Of a stretch of DNA of 64,000 nt, positions 29,902-39,699 are shown piece after piece. The translations under genes were made by a program, and so were the position numbers. This DNA is from Norana najaformis (Eukaryota; Annelida; Clitellata; Crassiclitellata; Hormogastridae). The notes under the pieces were generated by a model, which saw only the letters and a program-made list of their open reading frames with translations, did no database searches and had not been told where the DNA came from. The stretch spans positions 18,084,361 through 18,148,360 of the forward strand of contig OZ029918.1 in assembly GCA_964023275.1 (NCBI GenBank), given 5' to 3'. How positions within the stretch are numbered: position 1 is the first letter of the stretch; each line of letters starts with the position of its first letter.

Positions 29902-31569
29902 ATGAATAGGCGAGGCTGTGTTAACCATCCAGACAATTTTTTCTATGTTTGTGGTAAATATACTCTTTGTGACCAGCGCAAGAAGTTAACTAAGAGAGTG
30001 ATGATTGCTTACAAGTATTATTTTGGATGTCGAATCAGAGACCAGGATAAAAGTTGGGCACCTCATGTCTGCTGCACCGTGTGCTACTCTGGGCTTACAC
30101 AGTGGCTGAATGGCAAAAGGAATTCAATGCCGTTTGCTGTGCCTATGGTGTGGCGCGAGCCAAGAAATCATCATGCAGACTGTTATTTCTGCATTACTAA
30201 AGTTGCTGGATTTTCAAAGAAAAATAAGTCTAAAATCGTTTATCCTGATTGCGAGTCCGCTCTAAAGCCAGTGCCGCATGATGAAGAGAATCCAGTACCA
30301 TTTCCGCCTGCTGCGGGTGCTGATGAAATGGACAGTTCTGATGGTAATACAGAAGATGACGTTACTGTTTATGAATCCGGTGATCAAGATTTGGAAGAGG
30401 GTAGGCCGCACTTGATAAGGCAAGGTGAGTTAGATGATCTGGTGAGGGACCTATCTTTGTCAAAGGAGAAATCTGAACTGTTAGCCTCCAGACTAGGGGA
30501 GTGGAACTTGCTTCAAAAAGGTACCACAACATCACACTTCCATTATCGTCACAAACAGTTAGCTACATATTACAAACTGGAAAATGATATCTGTTTCTGT
30601 ACTGACGTGAACGGTCTCATGCTGAATTTAGGTTGCGAATACGTTCCTGATCAGTGGAGACTGTTCATAGATTCCAGCCAAGCGAGCTTGAAAGCTGTGT
30701 TGGTGCACAGTGGTAGCGAAAAGCCATCTGTTCCTATAGCCCACGCTGTAGGCCTCAAAGAGACATATGATTCAATGAAACTCATTTTGAAAGTGATCAA
30801 CTACTCAGACCACAAATGGAACATCTGTGCGGACCTCAAAATGGTAGCACTTATTCTAGGCCTACAGCTGGGGTACACAAAACATATGTGCTTTTTGTGC
30901 TTTTGGGACAGTCGTGATGACACCAACCATTACAAAGTGAAACTGTGGCCTCCTTGATCTGAGCACATTGTTGGTCGGCACAACGTGCAACACGAACCAT
31001 TGGTAGATCCATTGAAAGTGTACTTACCACCACTTCACATTAAACTGGGCCTCATGAGGAATTTCGTAGTGGCAATGGATCGTACTGGACAAGGCTTCCA
31101 GTATCTGAGAGATAAATTTGGAGCCGTCAAAGCTAAGCTGAAGGCTGGAATTTTTATTGGGCCAGAAATCCGCGAACTAATGCGTGATACTGTATTTAGA
31201 ACCAAGCTCAACCCACTGGAATTTGCCACTTGGGATGCATGTACGTTGGTGGTGCAAAACTTCCTTGGGAATCACCGAGCTGAGAACTATGCTGAACTCA
31301 TTAGCAACATGCTAACAGCATATAAGCAACTCGGCTGCCGGATGTCACTAAAAATACATTTCTTACATTCCCATCTGGATTTTTTCCCACCAAACTTGGG
31401 TGATGTAAGCGATGAGCATGGAGAGAGATTCCATCAAGACATCTCCACCTTTGAAGCAAGATATCAGGGCCACTGCAATTCCAACATGATGGGCGATTAC
31501 TGCTGGTTTCTGCAGCGGGCAACAGCGGCCACTCACAAGCGCAAGAGCAACTGTCTAAAGCACTTTTGA
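29902..31569 (+). CDS. Unrecognised Cys/His-rich protein, possible RNase H-fold transposase
   Basis: 555 codons with one internal TGA (30955-30957, most likely CGA by CpG decay); the frame is otherwise intact. The ATG at 29902 is chosen because the decayed copy also begins near this point. Residues 6-100 have paired Cys/His: CVNHPDNFFYVCGKYTLC, APHVCCTVC, HHADCYFC. An acidic linker (138-166) follows, then SKEKSELLASRL, FIDSSQASLKAVL (D257), ICADLKMVALILG (D311), CFLCFWDSR.DTNH, PLHIKLGLMRNFV, and near the end HFLHSHLDFFPPN and SDEHGERFHQDI. The spaced Asp, Asp, CxxC, His and Glu residues resemble a DDE/RNase H-fold nuclease, but this is inference. Similar hypothetical proteins are, to my recollection, scattered in invertebrate genomes. 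Confidence 0.6.
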
Positions 31570-32105
31570 ACTCGTATAGAGTTAAGCTAGAGACAAAATT
31601 TCGAAATGTATGCTTTCCTCTGAGTAACATACATATATTTATATTACATTTTAAAACATATTTTAATTTAAAGTTATAAAAGAATAACATTTTGTTTCTT
31701 GTTATGAATACTCTGAGTTTGCATAATTACACAGTTATAAGGAAATACTAGTTCTGTAAAGAGTTTGCATAATTATTAGCATGTATGCTGCATATACGGG
31801 AAATGCGAGAGGCGATAGACCTGGCCAGGGATCGACCGAAATGGAGAAGTTTTGTTAGACCCTCATCGTCGGTGAAAACTTGACGGAGGAGAAAAAGAAA
31901 AAAGATGCTGCATATCTTAAGATCCTGACGTGCTACACAAAATCTGACCAGATTTGGAATCAGCAGATTCGATTTAGTGTAGTGCACATAACATATGCTT
32001 AGTAGCAGGCGAAAATTTTTTTCGTGTGATCCAGTGTAATCAACTCCATGGGCCAAGGAAAAGTGACTGCTCTTATTCTCCTTAATATTTGCCACTTTTG
32101 ATACT
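31570..32105. other. Non-coding gap with RTE 3' end
   Basis: AT-rich sequence. Within it, about 31795-31905 on the plus strand encodes ARDRPKWRSFVRPSSSVKT followed by a stop and a purine-rich tail, the extreme C-terminus and 3' end of an RTE-type LINE like that at 57600-58066. Confidence 0.65.
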
Positions 32106-32109
32106 GATA

Positions 32110-33302
32110 ATCATGGTATACTCATTCACTGCCCTGAACATTGGTTTGGTCTTTGTGGTCCTGCTCTTTGTCGGTTTGCATATTACCTGAATCATCGTAC
32201 TCAGTCAGTCCATACCATTCAACTCACTTCTGCGCCAACTGTATTGACTTGTGGCATTCCACAAGGTTCTGTACTAGGCCTGATCCTGTTCACATTGTAC
32301 GTGACTCCACTAGGTTAACTAGTTGCTGATAGCTCTCTTGATTACCACTTGTATGCTGATGGTGCCCTGCTGTTCCTCTCATTTGACAGTTGCACATCTA
32401 ATCCTGCTCTCCAAATGCTAGTTTCAGTTTATGATGATATTCAGTCCTGGATGAACTTCTTCTGAATCCTTCAAAAACTGAATTCCTTCTTCTAGGCACA
32501 AGCCAACAACTGCGTAAATTTATCTATTGAGTTGGGCGGCTTGCTTGTCAATTGTACTGAATGTGTGCACAATCTGGGGCTAATATTTGATTCCACTGTC
32601 ATTTTCTAATCATGTTGGCAACATTTGCTAATCAGCTCAATTTCATGTATGGGATATTCATAGAATCAGATCTCTTTTGCCTCATATTGTCTTTATCCCT
32701 CTATCAAAAGCATTGGCTTCTTGTTGGCATCTCTAAGAGAGATCTGCACAAACTACAAATGGTTCAGAACTCTCTGGCCAAGCCATAAAAAATCTCCTAA
32801 GTATCAGCATATTACACCAATATTGCACTCGTTAAACTGGTTACCAATAGAGCACATAATCCAGTTTAAAATCTGTCTTATAGTTCACAAAGTACTACAT
32901 TTAAACCAGCCTACTATCTACATTCCATGCTCATCACTCATACCAACAAATATTGCACTTGATCAATGGACACTTTTACTCTTGCTGTGCCCCTTACCCA
33001 AACTGTATTGGGCTCTTGGACCTATTCTATTGCTCCTTGATGGCTTTGGAATTCACCGTCAAGTTCTATTCATTCTGTCAGTTCTTTGATGTCATGCAGG
33101 TCTAAACTCAGGACTCATCTGTTTCAACTTGCTTAGCCACCATAACCTAGCTTCTGGTTTCTCTGACCTATCAGAATTCGACCCAACTTCTCCAATGGAT
33201 AATGATGTTGGATTGCAATTTTGACTTGAAGCAACCATCGATTGATGCCTTGGGCATTATGAAAACAGTGCTATAAAAGTCATTAGATTATATTAGATTA
33301 AC
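32110..33302 (+). mobile_element. Degraded CR1/L2-like LINE, RT to 3' tail
   Basis: Read with frameshifts: HWFGLCGPALCRFAYYLNH, LTCGIPQGSVLGLILFTLY, a stop, DYHLYADGALLFLSF (YADD changed to YADG), NPSKTEFLLLGTSQQL, and at about 32800-33060 LHSLNWLPIEHIIQFKICLIVHKVLH. The 3' end has GCAGTGCTATAAAAGTCA-like sequence near 33266 and a (TTAGATTA)n tail. The lost catalytic Asp and many stops show an old copy. The family matches 39700-40552. Confidence 0.75.
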
Positions 33303-33336
33303 TAACTAATCACTATATACACAACATCACTCAGTC

Positions 33337-33535
33337 TTAATATAAGCCTCTACTTAAACAATCAGCCATTACGTTCTCACACCCTTCCACTGCACATTGG
33401 AAACTATTGTCGTTTCGTTTATCCAAAATCCTCATCAACCCTCTCACTTCCTCTCTATCCAGTGCTACAATTGATATCATCTTGATATCCATGTTGCTTG
33501 TCAAACTTTCCTCTCCTTTTCCTGTGAGTTCCATT
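33337..33535 (-). pseudogene. Gypsy RNase H end / linker fragment
   Basis: Ends of the frame read VALDREEVRGLMRILDKRND and GCENVMADCLSRGLY, matching the GxxNVVADALSR signature at the RNase H-integrase boundary of Ty3/gypsy Pol. It is separated from the Gag stump by a junction near 33600. The sequence differs from that of the element at 50-51 kb, so it is another lineage or a fusion. Confidence 0.55.
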
Positions 33536-33639
33536 CTCGATGAACTCTCCAGGATCAGGTATCACCTGGTCTTCACATTCATCCACCCTTTCCCATGTTG
33601 AACTCATCTGTTCACTCACCATAGTACAACTCTATGGTC

Positions 33640-33932
33640 TATTTTACCATCACCAGTGCTTTCCTGTAACTGATGAGATCTCCTGTTTTCCTCGCCTGCT
33701 GCGGAATTGGAGGCGTTTCTTCCTTTCCTCGCATTGTACTTTTCCGGTTAACAGGCATCTCGACCACTGAAGGACCGTCAAAATCCATGCTCTCCAAGAA
33801 ATGGCCAGAATCAAGCCGGGGCCCTTCCAACGTCATTCTTGTACCGGGCGTCGAACTCTACGGCGGTCGAGGCGAGTCCACAACGTCCAGCACCGTGTAG
33901 ACTATCGCGCTGGTGTTGTTGGCGGCATCCAT
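33640..33932 (-). pseudogene. N-terminal Gag stump
   Basis: Starts MDAANNTSAIVYTVLDVVDSPRPP, stops, then continues GPRLDSGHFLESMDFDGPSVVEMP and a basic tail. It is homologous to the Gag N-termini at 13248-13565 and 52260-52501. The capsid is missing. The primer-binding site at 33954-33969 and the LTR follow immediately. Confidence 0.75.
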
Positions 33933-33953
33933 GACTCTCTGACTTCACAGTAC

Positions 33954-33969
33954 CCTACTTCTGGTACCA
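33954..33969 (-). promoter_or_regulatory. Primer-binding site, tRNA-Leu(UAA)-like
   Basis: Minus-strand TGGTACCAGAAGTAGG, one base different from the site at 13606-13620, directly inside the LTR. Confidence 0.75.
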
Positions 33970-34255
33970 GTTGTAACGTTCTACCCCCGAGTGTTTCCTC
34001 AAGGCAGCTGGACTACACCAGGATGACCCAACCAGCGCCGTTCTGGGGTCGGTCCGTGGGGCAAGGCTCCCGTGGTATATCAGGAGGCTGAACAACAAAG
34101 TCTTCAAGTTCCAATCATGTATTGTTCGCAACTCAAAACGACAATCATGACAACTAAAGTACAATTACGACAATGACTTAACTTCTATTCCACTAAACTA
34201 GGTTAAAAACTCAACTGAGCCGACTAACTGGCTAAACCACGACTGCGGAGTTGAA

Positions 34256-34365
34256 CTCGAACACACACTGCGACTACTGCTGATAGTACTACTGCAGTAC
34301 TGCTGAGGTCTGCTGCTGACGACTGCTGACTGACGACTCTCTTCTGCTGCTGATACTGCTCCCTT
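34256..34365. repeat. CTG/CTGA-rich low-complexity run
   Basis: Irregular repeats of CTGCTGA, ACTGCTGAC and CTACTGC within the transcribed (R/U5) part of the LTR. They may form structured RNA. Confidence 0.6.
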
Positions 34366-34380
34366 TTATAGGCATCTTTA

Positions 34381-34577
34381 AAGGCTCAGAGGCAGTAGAG
34401 GCTAAAAGGCTTAAAAGCTTAGAGGCGGTAGAGGGTTAGAGGCACTAAGGGCTTAGAGCCAGTAAAGGCTGAGAGGCAGTAGAGGCAGTAGAGGCTTAGG
34501 GGCAGAGAGGCTTAGAGGCTGTAGAGGCAGTAGAGGCTTAAAGGCTTAGAGGCAGTAGAGGTTTAGAGGCAGTAAAG
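34381..34577. repeat. U3 minisatellite of GGCAGTAGAGGCTTA-like units
   Basis: About 12 degenerate units of 14-16 bp (GAGGCAGTAGAGGCTTA and variants) directly upstream, in minus orientation, of the LTR TATA box. Repeated U3 motifs often serve as enhancers. The unit is unrelated to the one at 9213-9283. Confidence 0.8.
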
Positions 34578-34689
34578 AACGTAATTTCTCTACAGTATGT
34601 TCTTTATTCACCAATCGCCTATCGGTTTACACATATTTAAGAACACAAGAAATACCTAACAGGCATGCAACATCCTAATAATTAAAGAT

Positions 34690-35050
34690 TTACTCGTTAA
34701 ACCATCAGCGGGAGGAATAATACGGTCTTGAGTGTGGGCTGTAGGGAATAACTGAGGGTTGTAACTGGCGGGAGTAGCTGTTGTAATATATGGTTTGGGT
34801 TGTTCAAGATTGCTTTAAAGAGTTGAGCATTAGCCATGCCACAAAGTTCATCAAACGTTGGGGAGTCCCCAAGAAGATAGTGGAGATGCACAAGTCTCCG
34901 CATCAAAGCCAGGAGCCTGTGCCCCAGCACAGCCCCACCATGCTGGAGAGGCATACAGCATCCTGGCCAGTGTTGTGGCTCGGACAACGTTGTAGAGCCG
35001 AGGGCCAGTGAGGCCATGTGCTACAAGAATTTGTATGGCATACAAAGACT
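34690..35050 (-). pseudogene. Jockey-type LINE RT C-terminus
   Basis: Two frames combine to QSLYAIQILVAHGLTGPRLYNVVRATTLARMLYASPAWWGCAG, LMRRLVHLHYL, FDELCGMANAQLFKAIL and PNHILQQLLPP, then a short RP-rich end. This is the conserved C-terminal part of the other LINE type here (a related LINE is at 59284-61137), with a frameshift near 34900. Confidence 0.75.
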
Positions 35051-35054
35051 GGTG

Positions 35055-35272
35055 CGCCTGACTATGTCTGGAGCTTTTGATCGTGGGCAGGTTACTCTTC
35101 TTGCCCTCTATGATGTTAGTGCTGCTTTTGACACTGTGGATCACTCTATCCTTTTGGAGCATCTAGACAAATCTTTTGGCATTACTGATACTGCCCTTCT
35201 TTCAGTCATTCCTCTCAGACCGCTCTCATTCTGTTATCTTTGGGCCTACACGTTCCGCCTGGTCCCTTCACA
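35055..35272 (+). pseudogene. RT fragment nearly identical to the 15906-19316 LINE
   Basis: SGAFDRGQVTLLALYDVSAAFDTVDHSILLEHLDKSFGITDTALL corresponds to residues 214-258 of the ORF at 17408, with a small deletion just after. Nucleotide identity to 18045-18250 is very high. Both ends are abrupt and there is no 3' tail. Confidence 0.85.
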
Positions 35273-36410
35273 GTATTCTCCTGAAGCGCCTTTAGAGGTC
35301 ATTTGGCATCTCTGGCCCTGTTCTCTCATGGTTCTCCTCATTTCTGTCGGACCACTCTCATTCTGTCATTTTTGACTCTACGCACCAGGTAGTCCTTGGT
35401 AACATTGGGTCTTCCACAGAGCTCAGTCTTGGCTCCACTCCTTTTCGTTCTGTATACATCTGACCTGAGTCTCATCCTGTCCTGAACTGGGGTGGTGATG
35501 ACACACAGGCTTACACTCATGGCCTGGCCTCTTGGGTGGTCTCGCTGGTTGGGAGGGTACTTGAGGCATCGGCGACTCTTGAGGCTTGGTTGATATCTTA
35601 TCGCCTTTGCCTAAATCCCAACAAGACATAATTTATCTGGCTTGGCAGTTCTGTCCAACTTTCAAAGATTGACAAGATGAGCTTACCTTTATCTTTTCTC
35701 AATGTCTTCTTTTCCTCTTCAGTATGCAATATGGGAGTGACTCTGGACCAAGAGCTCACACTGCGAGCGCACATAAAGAACGTCTGTCGCTCTTGCTTTT
35801 ATCATTTATGCCAAATTCACACCATCTGAGGCTCCCTTACAACCCAGTCTGCAGCTACCCTGGTTCATGCATTCATCTGCTTGAGAATTGATTTTGGCAA
35901 TGCAGTCTTCGTAGGCTTAGGATCCTCCTACAGTGCACAACTCCAATATGTCTTGAATGCTGGGGCTCACATGATTGGTAGCATTCCTAAGTTCGGCCAT
36001 ATTTCTTCATTAATGCTGGAACAATTGCATTGGCTCCCAATACAGGAGCGTATTCTCTTCAAATTTTTTACCCTAGTGCAGAACTGTCTTGTTGGCTGTG
36101 CTCCGCTTTATCTAAGGGAGCTCTGCATCCCTTTCTTCTATTCCTGGCCGTATACCACTGCATTGTTGGCTTAGGGCGATCTCTCCATCCCTCTAGCTCG
36201 AACTGCCACCACTCAGTGCTGCAGCTTTGTTATTGCTGGCCCTGCTTCCTGGAATTACTTAACTGCCGATTTTCGATGGGAGCTCTCCCCTTCCTCTTCC
36301 GTAAGCACTTGAAGACTGTATTATTCCCAAGTTCTGGGATGATGGGCCGGGAGCACCACTGACGAGACTATCTTGAAGCGGAGCTTTACAAATTTATGAT
36401 TACGATTAAG
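35273..36410 (+). mobile_element. Older CR1/L2-like LINE copy, RT to 3' tail
   Basis: Restarts at the same RT region as the preceding fragment (SILLKRL.RSFGISGPVLSWFSSFLSDHSHSVIF). It continues through WGGDDTQAYTHG (YADD lost), LCLNPNKT.FIWLG, CNMGVTLDQELTLRAHIKNVCRSCFYHL, LRIDFGNAVFVGLG and LHWLPIQERILFK, to a TCTTGAAGCGGAGCTTTACAAAT end and an (ATTACG)n tail. Many frameshifts. The abrupt switch from young to old copy at about 35272 is a chimeric junction. Confidence 0.8.
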
Positions 36411-36411
36411 A

Positions 36412-36672
36412 GCAGTTTCAGTTGAGTAGCCTTCACTACAAGCTGATTGATAAGGACTGACGTTAGAAGATGAAGTAATGTTTCTTAATCTGTGAAATCT
36501 GTGTAAGGAAGAGACAGAAATGTTATTGAGGTTGGAGACAGGTTTAAAATTTGAGAGGTTGTTGGTGTCCAGTTCAGGTTTTTAAAGTAAAGGCATAATT
36601 AATGGAGATTTAAAACATGATGGAAAACAGCTTTCAGCAAAAGACAAGTTGGCCAAGTGATTCCATTTTCTC
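36412..36672 (-). pseudogene. RT fragment of the 2A LINE family
   Basis: Minus strand: LANLSFAE.CFPSCFKS, DTNNLSNFKPVSNLNNIS and SPYQSACSEGYSTETA, the same as about 7390-7640 of the 2A LINE with deletions. It ends where the plus-strand RTE sequence begins. Confidence 0.75.
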
Positions 36673-36674
36673 CC

Positions 36675-38692
36675 ATTTGATTGGACGTGTAAGGAATCAA
36701 ATTGATTACGTCCTGATATCAAGCAGACTCCGGAAATGTGTTCTGAACGCGAGAGCGTATCCAGGGGCGGATTGTGGATCAGATCACAACATGGTAGGAA
36801 TCAATCTAAAGCTAAGGATTCGAAAGGATGGCAGAAGGGAAGACAGGATGTATTATAACCTTGATAAATTGCAGGACCATCAGACCATGGAAGAATACAC
36901 AATGGAGGTGAACAACAGATTTGAAGCGCTATTGACATGTGAGGAGGAAAGAACACCAAATGAGATGTGGGAGGACATAAAGAGGACAACGGCAGAGGCG
37001 GCTGAGAGGCATCTGGGAAGACAGAAAAGGAGTATTAACAGACCTTGGATATCTCTGGATACACTGAGTCTCATAGCAGCTAGAAGAAAACTGAAAACAA
37101 CAAAGAACGGAACAGAAAAAGAAAGACGAGCATATAGAGAGGCGGACAGTGCTGTTCAGAAACAAATACGGGAGGATAAGAAGAACTAGATGGAGAAACA
37201 ATGCGAGGATATAGAGGAAGGCATGAAGAGAGGAGACACCAAGCGAGCTTTCGAGGTGATTAAGAAATTGAGAAAACAATGGACATCACGAAATAGAGAC
37301 ATTCAGGATGAAGAAGGAAGACTGCTGACTGATATAGAAAGCATAAAAAAGAGATGGAAACAATACACGGAGAGTCTGTATACGGAAGATGACGTGGGTC
37401 TGGACATGAAGGACCTGGAACGAATAAAGAAGGAGGAAGATGAGGAATTTGCATCCATACTGGTTGATGAGATTAGAGACACAATCAGAAGACTCCCGAA
37501 AGGGAAATCTACAGGAATAGACGATCTTCCCGCGGAGTTATGGAAGATGGATAGTGATATGATTGCGACAACATTCTGTAGATTGTGTAATAAAGTAATG
37601 GAAACTTGAACGTGGCCAGAGGACTGGACCAAGTCAATATTTGTCGCCATACCGAAGGTCAAGGGAACGGAAAAGTGCAAAGAATACAGAACAATCGCTC
37701 TAATCAGCCACGCAAGCAAGATTCTACTCAGAGTGCTGCTCAACTGGATACAGGGGAGGGCGGATGAAGAACTAACTGACGTACAGATGGGATTCCGAAG
37801 AGGAGTGGGCACAAGAGACCAGATTTTTAATTTATGCATCATCATGGAGAAAGCAAGGGAATCATCAGTGCCTCTGTATATAGCTTTCATTGACTATAAG
37901 AAGGCTTTCGACTCGGTACAGCATGAGAAATTATGGTCTGTGCTGATAGCCATGGGTTTGAATGTACAGACTGTCGATGCATTGAGGAGTCTGTACAATA
38001 GTCAACAAGCAGTGGTTAGAGTGGAAAAAGAACTAACGGAGTGGTTCAGGATTGGTAAAGGAGTGCGCCAGGGTTGTCTGGTGTCACCGCTGTTCTACAA
38101 TTGCTACTCTGAGGTGGTAATGAGGGAGTCGGCAGATGAGCTCAGTTGGATCGGAGTTGCGGTTAGTGGACGCATGTTGAATAACCTAAGATATGCGGAT
38201 GATATCGTCCTCATCGCCACCTCGGCTGGCTCCTTGCAGCAGCTGATGGACAGGATCAATGTCGTGTCAAACAGATATGGACTGGAGATAAGTACAAAGA
38301 AGACAAAGGTGATGACCGTCGCTAAAACAAGGACAAGTATCTTCATCCTGTGTAATAAAATACAACTGGAGCAGGTTGAGTCTTTCCGATATCTGGGGGC
38401 TGTTATAGATGAAACTGGCGATGGCAGCAAAGAGATAAGATCAAGACTCGGCATGGCGAGGACGGCTATGGGTTCTCTTTCATACATCTGGAAGGATCGA
38501 TCTATGGGCCGAGACCTGAAGAGGAGGGTGGTGGAGACGATGGTGTGGTCGGTGGCGTTGTATGGCTGTGAGACATGGACTCTGAAGGCCATAGATAGAA
38601 AAAGAATCTCAGCTTTTGAAATGACAACATACAGGAAGTTACTGCGGGTTAGCTGGAGGGAACACAGAACAAATGCCTCAATATTGGAATCG
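36675..38692 (+). pseudogene. RTE endonuclease end and reverse transcriptase
   Basis: Motifs in order: SDHNMV (catalytic His of the endonuclease), WISLDTLSLIAARRKLK, EVIKKLRKQW, LPKGKSTGIDDLPAELWK, then after a TGA WPEDWTKSIFVAIPK, EYRTIALISHASKILL. The palm follows: IAFIDYKKAFDSVQHEKLW, GVRQGCLVSPLFYN, LRYADDIVLIA, STKKTKVM, FRYLGAVIDETGDG, VVETMVWSVALYGCETWTL. YADD and the first Asp are intact. The three open frames at 36617, 37190 and 37733 share one phase, so just two substitutions break it. Confidence 0.88.
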
Positions 38693-38985
38693 TAATCTCG
38701 AGATTTCTACAGCGCTCAACGAAAGCTAAGTTGTGGGAACCAGCTTATTCACAGGCGCTCAGTCAAAACAAAATCGATAGGCAAAAGGGTCAAGATTCAG
38801 GAGTCAGGCACTCAGACAGTCGGACGGCTATGGTGGATGCTGTTTGAAATTGAAGCGAGAAGAGAGATAAGAGGAAGAGGAAGAATCAGGATAAGATTTC
38901 TGGAAAAGAAGTGTTTTCAGTCTTGAGTGAAAGACCTGCGCAGAAACTGAAAGAGGTGAAGTGTCGGTGAGTTCGTAAAAACTGC
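38692..38985 (-). mobile_element. LINE 3' end inserted in the RTE element
   Basis: Minus-strand 3' end of the 4321-5645 family (GAGCGCTGTAGAAATCTCGAG and neighbours), about 290 bp, 5'-truncated. It separates RTE codons ...RTNASILES from KLLEVVKGRKLRYFGH. The bases CGTA occur at both edges and may be a short target duplication. Confidence 0.8.
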
Positions 38986-39236
38986 TGGAGGTAGTGAAGG
39001 GCAGGAAGTTGAGATATTTCGGCCACCTACTCCGCGAAAACAAACTCTCTGCATACCTACTACAGGGATATGTAGAGGAATCAAGACCAAGGGAAAGACC
39101 GAGGCGAAGATGGATGGACGACATCAAAGAATGGACTGGACTATCAGAAGCGGAATGCATCGGGAGCACATGGGACAGGACGGCATGGAGAGGGCTGATA
39201 TCGAGGACTCTGGTCTCCGACCTTCAGGAATGAGGA
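38986..39236 (+). pseudogene. RTE C-terminal domain
   Basis: KLLEVVKGRKLRYFGHLLRENKLSAYLLQG and RERPRRRWMDDIKEWTGLSEAECIG, then TAWRGLISRTLVSDLQE: the RYFGHLxR, RPRxRWxDDI and RxxWRxLI signatures of RTE-type LINE C-termini. It completes the protein split by the LINE insertion. Confidence 0.85.
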
Positions 39237-39335
39237 TGGACATATACGGATACGGTATATGGTCTGAGGTCCAGCGGAATCCCGTCCCTTTCCTGATACA
39301 GAATGTCACAATAACATGCAACATTAACCATCCAT

Positions 39336-39365
39336 TGATTGACCAGACAATTGTCTGGTCAATCA
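39336..39365. repeat. 30-bp perfect palindrome at a LINE 5' junction
   Basis: Fifteen-base arms (TGATTGACCAGACAA and its complement) with no spacer. The right arm belongs to the plus-strand LINE 3' segment that starts here. The left arm is an inverted extra copy of its first bases. Confidence 0.9.
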
Positions 39366-39665
39366 TACAAACTTGCCAACACTTCACCTCTTTCAGTTTC
39401 TGTGCAGGTCTTTCACTCAAGACTGAAAACACTTCTTTTCCAAAAATCTTATCCAGATTCTTCCTCTTCCCCTTATCTCTCTTCTCGCTTCAGTTTCAAA
39501 CACCATCCACCGTAGACTGTCTGACTGCCTGACTCCTGGATTTTGACCTGGAACTGAACCCTTTTGCCTAGCGATTTTGTTTTGACTGAGCACCTGTGAA
39601 TAAGCTGGTTCCCATGACTTAGCTTTTGTTGGGTGCTGTAGAAATCTCGAGATTATGATTATGAT
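39349..39665 (+). mobile_element. LINE 3' end, family of 4321-5645
   Basis: The same sequence as 4321-4620 in the opposite orientation, ending GGTGCTGTAGAAATCTCGAG and a (GATTAT)n tail near 39650-39665. It encodes the last residues of ORF2 (FCAGLSLKTENTSFPKIL). Confidence 0.8.
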
Positions 39666-39699
39666 CCATGATGTAGTAAGATCGCGTTGAACACGAGAA

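Larger units (their letters stand above)
33972..34594 (-). repeat. LTR with U3 minisatellite
   Basis: About 620 bp. In minus orientation it begins TGTAGAGAAATTACG at 34594 and ends CGTTACAA at the primer-binding site. A TATA box (GCCTATAAAAGGG, about 34366-34378) follows a dense minisatellite. No partner LTR exists in the window, so the element is a 5' LTR plus Gag stump. Confidence 0.75.
36675..39300 (+). mobile_element. 5'-truncated RTE-like LINE
   Basis: Begins in the C-terminal part of the endonuclease (RVRNQIDYVLISSRLRKCVLNARAYPGADCGSDHNMV). It continues in one frame through the RT to 38690 with only two nonsense codons (TAG at 37187-37189, TGA at 37607-37609). It is then split by a LINE 3' end (38692-38985) and resumes at 38994-39233. 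The endonuclease style is that of the RTE/BovB group, known from the craniofacial development protein 2 family. The 5' part is missing. Confidence 0.85.
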
